Shown: positions 23,775 through 29,496 of the stretch, piece by piece
How the letters are laid out: every line of letters starts with the position of its first letter
Position numbering within the stretch: the stretch's first letter is position 1
Assembly: GCF_030538595.1 (NCBI RefSeq)
Contig: NZ_JAUNTS010000013.1
Location: 46,613 to 110,612, forward strand
Source of the DNA: Kocuria sp.
Lineage (GTDB): Bacteria; Actinomycetota; Actinomycetes; Actinomycetales; Micrococcaceae
Direction: 5' to 3'
Length of the DNA stretch: 64,000 nt
Made by a program: the position numbers and the translations under genes
Notes under the pieces: generated by a model
Database searches by the model: none
What the model saw: the letters and a program-made list of their open reading frames with translations, nothing else
Told to the model about the DNA's origin: nothing

Positions 23775-24707
23775 ATGCGGACTATGGCTGCTCGCCACCT
23801 CCACGTGAACTACCCACACCGGCGGAGGGACAATCCTTTCATGGTCCTAGATGCGCTGCCGGAGGTTGGTGACTGTCTCGACTTCGTTGAAACGGCTCTC
23901 TTGGGTCTGAACGATGATGAGTTGGTGGATAACGAGAAGCGGCGGTACGTGAAGTTGATGGACGTGCGTCGTGTTCCGGGGCATGCTCGTGTTGTGCAGG
24001 CTGACTTTGAAGTGGGTCGGTTCGGGGAAACTGGTGGAAGTCGGCGCGTCCATGATCATGAACGCACGCACGATCACGGACCCGATGAAGCCAATGTGGT
24101 GACTTTGCGGTTGGTGTTCGTTGTCCCCAACGATTCTCGTTTGGGATTGATGTTCGCGGAGCGCCTCCACCCTTTTTCGGCAGCTACGGCCGTCCTGGAC
24201 TACTTGCAGCGTGTCTGGTCCGAGCGGAAATGGCAGAAGCGTTTGGCGTTTCGGACCGATTCTGTGGTGTACCCAGAGGCCTGGGAGCAAGGCGCCACCG
24301 CAACATCGTTCAGCGCTGTGGCCCGTGGGCACACCGCTGACTTCGAGGGTGTGCCGCAGGGGGACGGTGGCGCCATCGGCAACCTCACGATGACGTTTGT
24401 TCCTGAAAACCAGCGGATGAGTGCACGGGTGCTCGCTGCCCTCCGGAACGCCCAAGGGCACGAACGCGCACGCATTCTCGGCATCAGCGACCTTACTGAT
24501 GAGTTGGACGCAGTGAAGGCTGAACTCGTTGGAGAGGGTGGGGTAACTAAGACCGTAAACATCGACGAGATCAGGCCGCCCAGCATGTCCTGGGATCTGC
24601 ACGGCAACGACGCCGACCCCGCACACCCGAACTACCTCATCACCCGGATCCTGCAAGAATGCCCAGAAATCTACGACCGCAACGGCATGGGGTGGCATCC
24701 TTTATAG
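23775..24707 (+). CDS. Unknown 310-aa prophage protein
   Basis: A soluble protein beginning MRTMAARHLHVNYPHRRRDNPFMVLDALPEVGDCLDFVETALLG. It has a His/Asp-rich loop (VHDHERTHDHGPDEAN) at about residues 95-110, a central VTLRLVFVVPNDSRLGLMFAERLHPFSAATAVLDYLQRVW and a C-terminal alpha-beta part ending NGMGWHPL. I do not recognise the family. ATG 23775 is favoured by AAGGGAAGG at nine-base spacing, with ATG 23766 as alternative. It is carried between repressor and ImmA in a lysogen-expressed arm, and with the next gene is a candidate exclusion or defence pair. Confidence 0.75.
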   Translation: MRTMAARHLHVNYPHRRRDNPFMVLDALPEVGDCLDFVETALLGLNDDELVDNEKRRYVKLMDVRRVPGHARVVQADFEVGRFGETGGSRRVHDHERTHDHGPDEANVVTLRLVFVVPNDSRLGLMFAERLHPFSAATAVLDYLQRVWSERKWQKRLAFRTDSVVYPEAWEQGATATSFSAVARGHTADFEGVPQGDGGAIGNLTMTFVPENQRMSARVLAALRNAQGHERARILGISDLTDELDAVKAELVGEGGVTKTVNIDEIRPPSMSWDLHGNDADPAHPNYLITRILQECPEIYDRNGMGWHPL

Positions 24708-24732
24708 ACAGCGGGCACAGCCAGGGGGACAC

Positions 24733-25269
24733 ATGAGCAGCAAGATCTCTCCACGGACGATCGTCAAAGAGCACTACGAGACCTTCTACGACCACCGGGA
24801 TCCGGCACGCACTTCATGGAGATCGCGGGCCGATTACATCTGGAGTTTGGGCCTGCCGTTGGCGCTGGCCGCGTGCTTCATCATTTTCAACTGGCGAGTT
24901 CAGGACTTTGGCCAAGTGCTTGCCGGTGTCGCCATCCTGACCGGCTTCGCCTTCGGTCTCATTGTGTTCGTTTTCCAACTTCGGCTCGACCTGATCGAAC
25001 GCCGGGGTGCTGCAAGTAACGGACCGGCCGCACGACTCGTCAACGAACTGTTCACCAACACGTCCTACGCGACTCTCGTCGGCCTGGTTACCGTCGTCGT
25101 CGTGGTCGCCTTGGGTGCGTTGGGCGCATCAACTGATAACGCGAGTTCAGAACTCGGCCGGTGGTCCTCCGGCTTTGTTGTTCTATTCGGGTCCCACTTC
25201 GTACTCACCCTGGTCATGTGCATTAAGCGGCTCTACACGGCGTACGACCGATTCGCTCGCTACGAGTAA
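24733..25269 (+). CDS. Four-helix membrane protein of unknown function
   Basis: A 178-aa protein with four predicted transmembrane segments at about residues 36-56 (YIWSLGLPLALAACFIIFNW), 62-83, 112-132 (YATLVGLVTVVVVVALGALG) and 146-166 (GFVVLFGSHFVLTLVMCIKRL), and a charged 35-residue N-terminus. GGGGGAC-type ribosome site precedes ATG 24733. It follows the 310-aa gene by 25 bp and is probably co-transcribed with it. A membrane effector or superinfection-exclusion role is inferred only from context. Confidence 0.78.
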   Translation: MSSKISPRTIVKEHYETFYDHRDPARTSWRSRADYIWSLGLPLALAACFIIFNWRVQDFGQVLAGVAILTGFAFGLIVFVFQLRLDLIERRGAASNGPAARLVNELFTNTSYATLVGLVTVVVVVALGALGASTDNASSELGRWSSGFVVLFGSHFVLTLVMCIKRLYTAYDRFARYE

Positions 25270-25335
25270 CCTCTCTCCTGCCTACATGACGCCGTTCGTC
25301 AGTATCTCTTGTGTTGTCGTATCAACAACCTACTG

Positions 25336-25351
25336 TCGAACATGTGTTCGA
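25336..25351. promoter_or_regulatory. LexA SOS box over the immA start
   Basis: TCGAACATGTGTTCGA is a perfect palindrome that fits the actinobacterial SOS box (TCGAAC-N4-GTTCGA). It begins at the end of a -10-like TACTGT (25331-25336), with TTGTGT about 16 bases upstream, and covers the expected transcription start and GTG 25344. This layout predicts a leaderless mRNA repressed by host LexA. Confidence 0.75.
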
Positions 25352-25730
25352 TCCATGGCAAGTCATTCACCAGTCCCCACACCTGAGCGTGTGCACCACG
25401 CGCCTCCACGGCATCCAGGGCGCGACCGACGGGCGGTGCCGTATCTGGCTGGACGATCGACTCACGGCCGTGGAGCGGCGCTGTGTGCTGACTCATGAGC
25501 TGGTGCACGTGGAAATGGGACACCGGGGGCATCAGCCGGAGTGCGTGGAGTGGCTTGTCCGCGAGCGCACCGCACGGCTACTGGTCCCGTGGGAGGCACT
25601 GCTGGCGCGACGGGGCTGGGAGGGCTCCCTGTGGCACCTGGCCGAGGACATCGGCGTGACCGAGGTTGTGTTGCGTGACCGGCTGCAGGCGGCGAGCGCG
25701 GGGGAGCGGGCGCGGTTGGCTGGGTCATGA
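25344..25730 (+). CDS. immA: ImmA/IrrE-type metallopeptidase
   Basis: A 128-aa protein from GTG 25344: FDPWQVIHQSPHLSV, GATDGRCRIWLDDRLTAVERRC, then the zinc-protease motif HELVHVEMGH (HExxH at residues 51-55) and a C-terminal helical region. This is the short IrrE-domain protein often found beside prophage repressors; the family cleaves or inactivates XRE repressors after DNA damage (ICEBs1 ImmA is the model). The start is chosen because family members begin near the FDPW segment; GTG 25311 would add 11 residues. The SOS box over the start gives a route for damage-triggered expression. Confidence 0.82.
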   Translation: MFDPWQVIHQSPHLSVCTTRLHGIQGATDGRCRIWLDDRLTAVERRCVLTHELVHVEMGHRGHQPECVEWLVRERTARLLVPWEALLARRGWEGSLWHLAEDIGVTEVVLRDRLQAASAGERARLAGS

Positions 25731-25748
25731 AATTTTTTCGTGATTGAG

Positions 25749-25833
25749 TTGCACCCACCTGTATACCGGTATACACTTTAGATATCAGGAGGGCAGGACT
25801 AAGGCCCTCTATCACCGAAAGGAAACAGGAACC
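25749..25833 (+). promoter_or_regulatory. Palindrome-bearing promoter and leader A
   Basis: A TTGCAC hexamer (25749-25754) and TACACT (25772-25777, 17-bp spacing) flank the 16-bp palindrome TGTATACCGGTATACA at 25760-25775. The leader that follows has ACTTTAGATATCAGG, a hairpin (GAGGGC 25789-25794 with GCCCTC 25804-25809, 9-nt loop AGGACTAAG) and CACCGAAAGGA as ribosome site. The same ordered elements recur at 27436-27518. A regulator bound to the palindrome would block this promoter. Confidence 0.72.
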
Positions 25834-26034
25834 ATGAACACCTACACCACCCGCACCGAAGCCATCGACCGCGAAATCATCGAGGCCCTGGAAGCCGGAG
25901 CCGTGGAGGACGCCCGCGCCGAGTACGACGTCGATGCGATCGCAGACGATGTCCTTGGCGGCCACGAGGACGGCTACGCGCTGATGGTCTCCGAGGCTGA
26001 CTTCTGGACCATCGTGGAGCGCTACGCACGCTGA
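25834..26034 (+). CDS. Small acidic prophage protein, 66 aa
   Basis: MNTYTTRTEAIDREIIEALEAGAVEDARAEYDVDAIADDVLGGHEDGYALMVSEADFWTIVERYAR. A strongly acidic helical protein, first gene of the leader-A transcript, with ribosome site GAAAGGAAACAGGA before ATG 25834. No family recognised. Acidic small proteins in phage arms can be DNA mimics or inhibitors, but nothing here proves it. Confidence 0.72.
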   Translation: MNTYTTRTEAIDREIIEALEAGAVEDARAEYDVDAIADDVLGGHEDGYALMVSEADFWTIVERYAR

Positions 26035-26043
26035 TACCGAGAA

Positions 26044-26078
26044 GGCTCGCCCCGACGATCTACTCGCCGGGGCGAGCC
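26044..26078 (+). terminator. Intercistronic GC hairpin 1
   Basis: An 11-bp perfect stem, GGCTCGCCCCG (26044-26054) with CGGGGCGAGCC (26068-26078), 13-nt loop. No T-run follows, so it may attenuate or protect mRNA rather than fully terminate. It lies right after the 66-aa gene. Confidence 0.6.
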
Positions 26079-26122
26079 AACCCCACCATGGACAGCCAGA
26101 CCAAAACACCACGGAGAACATC

Positions 26123-26473
26123 ATGACCATCCACACCGAGACCGAAGCCCGTCAAGCCATGATCCAGCTGCGCGCCGACCTGGCCGCGGGTAACTCCATC
26201 ACGCACCACATCGTCGTAGGTGCCGCCGACCCCAGCACGCTGCGGTGGGAGTTCGAGCATGGGGATACCGGCTACGTCGTGGAGATCTGCGACGACGGCG
26301 GGTTGTACCTGAGCTACAACGACGGCGTCAGCACCGATGAGCCCGGCCATGCGTCTGTGAATTTCCAAGACATGACCAGCAACGAGCGCGAGGCTCTGGC
26401 TGCACTCGTCAGGGCTGATGAGTCGGCTGCCGAGGACGTCAAGTACGGGATCATGCGCCGCCTCGATGCATGA
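26123..26473 (+). CDS. Hypothetical prophage protein, 116 aa
   Basis: MTIHTETEARQAMIQLRADLAAGNSITHHIVVGAADPSTLRWEFEHGDTGYVVEICDDGGLYLSYNDGV, then a helical C-terminus. A helix followed by a beta-rich WEFEHGDTGYVVEICDDGGLYL sheet. No motif known to me. ATG 26123 is preceded by CACGGAGAACATC. Confidence 0.72.
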   Translation: MTIHTETEARQAMIQLRADLAAGNSITHHIVVGAADPSTLRWEFEHGDTGYVVEICDDGGLYLSYNDGVSTDEPGHASVNFQDMTSNEREALAALVRADESAAEDVKYGIMRRLDA

Positions 26474-26478
26474 GAAAT

Positions 26479-26512
26479 GGCCCGCCCCACAGCGACCAAG
26501 CGGGGGCGGGCC
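26479..26512 (+). terminator. Intercistronic GC hairpin 2
   Basis: A 10-bp stem GGCCCGCCCC (26479-26488) with GGGGCGGGCC (26503-26512), 14-nt loop, directly after the 116-aa gene. A second small hairpin, CCCCGC with GCGGGG, follows at 26521-26536. Neither has a T-run. Confidence 0.6.
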
Positions 26513-26557
26513 TCACGTATCCCCGCAAGCGCGGGGAACACACCGAAAGGAATCGGC

Positions 26558-26743
26558 ATGGCCGAGTCTACCCTCACCCAACTCCGTGACCAGATCGAAG
26601 CCCTAGAGGCACAGGCGGAGCCGCTGCGCGTCGAGCGCAACCAAGCGATCCGTGACGCCGTGGAAGCAGGCACGCCGATCGCTCAGGTTGCCCGCGATGC
26701 AGGGCTGACGCGTCGAGCCGTCTACCTGATCGTGTCCAAATGA
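26558..26743 (+). CDS. Small helix-turn-helix protein, 61 aa
   Basis: MAESTLTQLRDQIEALEAQAEPLRVERNQAIRDAVEAGTPIAQVARDAGLTRRAVYLIVSK. An N-terminal heptad-like helix (likely dimerising) and a C-terminal resolvase/homeodomain-type helix-turn-helix, GTPIAQVARDAGLTRRAVYLIV. ATG 26558 has the shared leader CACCGAAAGGA. It could be the local regulator that binds the two palindromic promoters; this is a guess from size and place. Confidence 0.75.
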   Translation: MAESTLTQLRDQIEALEAQAEPLRVERNQAIRDAVEAGTPIAQVARDAGLTRRAVYLIVSK

Positions 26744-27387
26744 GCACCTGCATCATCCCCAAGTGCAACGGAACCGCCACGGCGCGCGGCCTATGCGACG
26801 CGCACCTGGCCAGGCAGCGGCTCGGCATCCCCATGGACTCCACCCCCATCCGGCGCGCCGTCCCCAAGGCCGAACGGGCCAAGCAGAAAGCAGAAGCCCG
26901 GGAGCTGCGGGCACAGGGGTGGGGTACTGATGAGCTGGCGGAGCTCTACGGAGTCTCACGCACCTATATGGGTCAGTGGGTGGCCGGCATTGTGCCTCCC
27001 GCACCCATCCCGCACGGGCAGCCATCCGCGTGGGTACACCACAAATGCGACTGTGACATCTGCCGAGAGGCCAAGCGGGCCTACAAGCGGGCGGAGTATC
27101 GCAAACGGCAGGAGCGCGGGCTCATCGTCGCACCACACGGCACTGTGCGCGCCTACAACCAAGGGTGTTCCTGTGAGGCATGTCGTGCGGCCGTGGCAGA
27201 GAAGGATGCGCAGCGACAAGAGCGCACACGACCCACGGCGCACAATCACGGGAAACGATGGACGGGGGCTGATGCTGAGATCGCTCACCGAACAGATCTG
27301 ACCATCGAGCAACGTGCCGTCATGCTAGGTCGAACACACGCCGCAGTGGATGATTTCCTGCGGGACTACGGACGCCGCAGTGGATGA
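26740..27387 (+). CDS. Zinc-knuckle / helix-turn-helix protein, 215 aa
   Basis: MSTCIIPKCNGTATARGLCDAHLARQRLG gives C-x4-C ... C-x2-H, typical of small zinc knuckles in actinobacterial phage proteins. A helix-turn-helix GTDELAELYGVSRTYMGQWV lies at about residues 62-82. Then two Cys-rich repeats, CDCDICREAKRAYKRAEYRKRQ and CSCEACRAAVAEK, and a C-terminal helical domain. Overlaps the preceding gene by ATGA. Probably DNA-binding. Confidence 0.78.
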   Translation: MSTCIIPKCNGTATARGLCDAHLARQRLGIPMDSTPIRRAVPKAERAKQKAEARELRAQGWGTDELAELYGVSRTYMGQWVAGIVPPAPIPHGQPSAWVHHKCDCDICREAKRAYKRAEYRKRQERGLIVAPHGTVRAYNQGCSCEACRAAVAEKDAQRQERTRPTAHNHGKRWTGADAEIAHRTDLTIEQRAVMLGRTHAAVDDFLRDYGRRSG

Positions 27388-27435
27388 CCCGTTCGGCGTG
27401 AAGCGCGGCGGGATCTGAGTTCTTACGTGGACGGC

Positions 27436-27518
27436 TTGACACTAAAGTGTATACCGGTATACACTTTAGCTATCAGTAAGGGGCAGGACCAAGGCCCCAG
27501 CACCGAAAGGAACTCGCC
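27436..27518 (+). promoter_or_regulatory. Palindrome-bearing promoter and leader B
   Basis: TTGACA (27436-27441) and TATACA (27458-27463, 16-bp spacing) enclose a perfect 28-bp palindrome, 27442-27469, with half-site CTAAAGTGTATACC. The core is identical to copy A at 25760. The leader continues with ACTTTAGCTATCAG, a hairpin (GGGGC 27480-27484 with GCCCC 27494-27498, 9-nt loop AGGACCAAG) and CACCGAAAGGA. Compared with copy A one stem pair has changed on both sides, which supports real base pairing. Confidence 0.75.
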
Positions 27519-27857
27519 ATGCAGCACACCACCAAGTTCGACGACACGATCACCACCACCTACCGTGTCGGCACCTACTACGACGAACCCGGCACCATGC
27601 ACATCGTTGAGGCACAGGACGAGGACGGCCAGCAGATCGGTGAGCTGTACTGCGACCACATCACCGGGCAGGTCATGCAGATCGACGTCAACAAGAACAA
27701 CCGCCGCGAAGGCGTAGCCACGGCCATGCTGGCCCACGCAGAAACCGTGTTCCACGTTTTCCACTCCCCGGACGAGCACTGCACTCCCGAGGGCTTGGCC
27801 TTCAAGGAGGCCCACGGCGGCGCGGAAATCGCCCCCGAACTAGCCTACCAGCCCTGA
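27519..27857 (+). CDS. GNAT-like acetyltransferase, short
   Basis: A 112-aa protein. MQHTTKFDDTITTTYRVGTYYDEPGTMHIVEAQDEDGQQIGELYCDHITGQVMQIDVNKNNRREGVATAMLAHAETVF contains the GNAT motif A, with a strand ending QIDVNKNNRREGVATAMLAHA (R-x-x-G-x-A acetyl-CoA loop). It is shorter than full GNAT enzymes. The substrate is unknown. First gene of the leader-B transcript, with SD GAAAGGA before ATG 27519. Confidence 0.72.
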   Translation: MQHTTKFDDTITTTYRVGTYYDEPGTMHIVEAQDEDGQQIGELYCDHITGQVMQIDVNKNNRREGVATAMLAHAETVFHVFHSPDEHCTPEGLAFKEAHGGAEIAPELAYQP

Positions 27858-27881
27858 GCCACACCTCGAACGGAGAACACC

Positions 27882-28124
27882 ATGAACAACAACCCTTTCC
27901 TCCTGGCTCAGCAGTCCCGTATCGAGGCCGCACTGGTCGGCCCGCTCGACCGGCCCAAAACTTTTGAAGGCATCTGCCAGCAGCTCGACGCGATCCACGC
28001 GGAAGCCCTCGCCAACGCCGCCGCAGTCATCGACACACTGCCGCAAGGGGACCTCTCCCTGGAGTACGTGCAAGACATGATGGACATCGTCCACGCAGTA
28101 GAAGCCCTCTGGATCCGGAAATGA
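27882..28124 (+). CDS. Hypothetical prophage protein, 80 aa
   Basis: MNNNPFLLAQQSRIEAALVGPLDRPKTFEGICQQLDAIHAEALANAAAVIDTLPQGDLSLEYVQDMMDIVHAVEALWIRK. Helical and acidic, with ACGGAG before the ATG. Last gene before the attachment site; the function is unknown. Confidence 0.7.
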   Translation: MNNNPFLLAQQSRIEAALVGPLDRPKTFEGICQQLDAIHAEALANAAAVIDTLPQGDLSLEYVQDMMDIVHAVEALWIRK

Positions 28125-28128
28125 CAAA

Positions 28129-28155
28129 GGTGCCCCACCATGCCGGTGGGGCACC
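28129..28155 (+). terminator. Hairpin at the end of the prophage arm
   Basis: An 11-bp perfect stem GGTGCCCCACC (28129-28139) with GGTGGGGCACC (28145-28155) and a 5-nt loop, four bases after the last prophage gene. It is the likely end of the rightward transcript, though no T-run follows. Confidence 0.7.
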
Positions 28156-28284
28156 CCCGCGGCCACACTCGGCCGTTGACGGCGTCAACGAAGACGGCCA
28201 GCGAACATGATCGAGTAGTGACGTGTTCCGCACAGGTCCGGGGGTCTACAGCATGCCAACGCACACCAGCGCACAGGTCGAGGC

Positions 28285-28309
28285 GGTTCAAATCCCCCAT
28301 CCTCCGCCA
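28285..28309 (+). other. Prophage attachment core (attR) in tRNA-Ser 3' end
   Basis: GGTTCAAATC followed by CCCCATCCTCCGCCA is the T-loop, T-stem 3' strand, acceptor strand and CCA end of a tRNA-Ser (acceptor 3' strand ATCCTCC, discriminator G). The DNA to its left does not form the rest of a tRNA, so this is only the 3' fragment left at the right prophage junction. The complete tRNA-Ser gene should lie at the left junction, outside the window. tRNA 3' ends are classic integration targets. Confidence 0.82.
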
Positions 28310-28319
28310 TTTTTCTGAC

Positions 28320-28354
28320 AGATGCCGTCCCTGCCACTGGTGGGGGCGGCATCT
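28320..28354 (+). terminator. Host terminator of the tRNA-Ser transcript
   Basis: AGATGCCG (28320-28327) pairs with CGGCATCT (28347-28354), the stem extending inward through TCCC/GGGG, followed by GTGTGTTTG. Lying ten bases after the tRNA CCA end, it is the original terminator of the tRNA gene and shows that host DNA starts here. Confidence 0.7.
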
Positions 28355-28421
28355 GTGTGTTTGAGGTCGTGTGCGTGAGGGGTGCCGCCAGCCCGCTTAC
28401 TTTTACTCGACCCGGCCGCCC

Positions 28422-28512
28422 AGTTCCCATCCAGCTGTCGGGCCCGCCGACTTCCCATGTGTGCGCCGAGCTCCCACGTTCTGGGCGGTGATCTCGCAGC
28501 CAGATGGGAACT
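28422..28512. repeat. Inverted repeat with clustered GCCGA-TTCCCA motifs
   Basis: AGTTCCCATCCAGCTG (28422-28437) is matched in inverse by CAGCCAGATGGGAACT (28497-28512). In between, GCCGACTTCCCAT (28446) and GCCGAGCTCCCAC (28466) repeat the same theme. It is an intergenic repeat element between the tRNA and the flavodoxin gene; no coding sense. Confidence 0.55.
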
Positions 28513-28620
28513 CGGCGGTGGGGTGGGGAGTCGACGCCGGGCGGCGGGGTGAGGCCGGACGGTGGGGTGGGGAGTGGACGGCGGACGGTCGGGTGGGTGG
28601 GGGGGGCTCGGCGGTTGCTT
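28513..28620. other. G-rich low-complexity tract
   Basis: About 100 bases made mostly of GGTGGGG, GGCGG and GGGG runs on the plus strand, ending in an eight-G run just before the flavodoxin stop codon. Several G4-capable groups are present. The tract lies downstream of the minus-strand flavodoxin gene, so its transcript would be C-rich. Confidence 0.6.
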
Positions 28621-29097
28621 TCAGGCCGTCCGGTCCGTTGGCAGCTCCCGGGCCCAGCGGCTGATCTCCTCCCAGTCACGCCAGTCTGCGTCCAACGGAG
28701 ACTTGACCACTTTGAGGATGGCTTTCTCTGCCAGATTGAGCTTGGCCGAATCCACTGCGCCGCGAAAGTAGGCCACCTCATGCGGGGTGTGCGTCTGGAG
28801 TTGATCGCGCAGTTTCTGATCCAGCTGTGGAGAGCCACCGGAGGCAAAGATGAACAGTTCCTTGTCCTGTAGCTGTGCGGCGTGGTTCTCCAGGAAGGTC
28901 ACTCCCGTCGCCAACAGCTTTTGTTTGTAGACGGGAACTCCCACCACCACTCGCGTGGCCTGGGTGAGGCTGTCGCCGGGGTTTTCGGCGTGTTCCACCA
29001 GGACGTGCTCGCCAGCTGCCTCCCAGGTTTGCCTCATGCGGTCTGCAATGTCCTGCGTGGCGCCGTGTTTGCTGGCAATCAGAACCAACGTGGTCAT
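28621..29097 (-). CDS. Flavodoxin domain protein
   Basis: A 158-aa protein. MTTLVLIASKHGATQDIADRM carries the FMN phosphate-binding loop (S-K-H-G-A-T-Q) of flavodoxin/HemG-like proteins; GVPVYKQK and the strand LFIFASGGSP follow in the right order. Length and sequence suit the menaquinone-dependent protoporphyrinogen oxidase/flavodoxin group, but the substrate is not certain. ATG 29097 is chosen over an upstream in-frame ATG because it starts the conserved strand and has GAAAGG upstream. Confidence 0.75.
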   Translation of the reverse strand: MTTLVLIASKHGATQDIADRMRQTWEAAGEHVLVEHAENPGDSLTQATRVVVGVPVYKQKLLATGVTFLENHAAQLQDKELFIFASGGSPQLDQKLRDQLQTHTPHEVAYFRGAVDSAKLNLAEKAILKVVKSPLDADWRDWEEISRWARELPTDRTA

Positions 29098-29496
29098 GGA
29101 GATTCGACCTTTCGGGGGAGGGGCGGCAGTCATCCCGAGCCTATCCATGCGCCGGGAAACAGGGGTGGTGCGTGCCGTTCATTGCAGCACCGTGCCGCTG
29201 CAAGCATTGAGGGTTACAGCGCGAGCTTCAAGCGGCGAACAACGGGCCCCCGGGGTGCCGTGAGCATCGAGTACCAGTCACCCGCCCGTGGGGCACTGGC
29301 ACTGCTCGGAGAAGTCGAATTGTTCATCAATCGCCGGATACATGCGGACTCGTGGGCCTGGGCACATAAGTGTGGACGCCTTGGTTTTTGGCACATTTTC
29401 CAGTGACGTCGCAGGTGGCGACAGGTAAGGTCCTCCAACGTAACGATCCGACAACGATCATTGCGTCCATATTTCCAATTGAACGGGGACCCTCCT
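29098..29496. other. Divergent intergenic region
   Basis: About 400 bp between the flavodoxin and lipoprotein genes, which are transcribed away from each other. It must hold both promoters. A GTCGC/GCGAC inverted repeat is near 29406-29420 and an AACGAT direct repeat near 29438-29458. I see no convincing gene in it. Confidence 0.45.

Noticed and set aside
26515..26540. A single CRISPR type I-E-like repeat (GTATCCCCGCAAGCGCGGGGA)
   Set aside because: Only one copy, without spacers or cas genes. It is a CCCCGC/GCGGGG hairpin beside another GC hairpin and fits the intercistronic hairpins of this arm.
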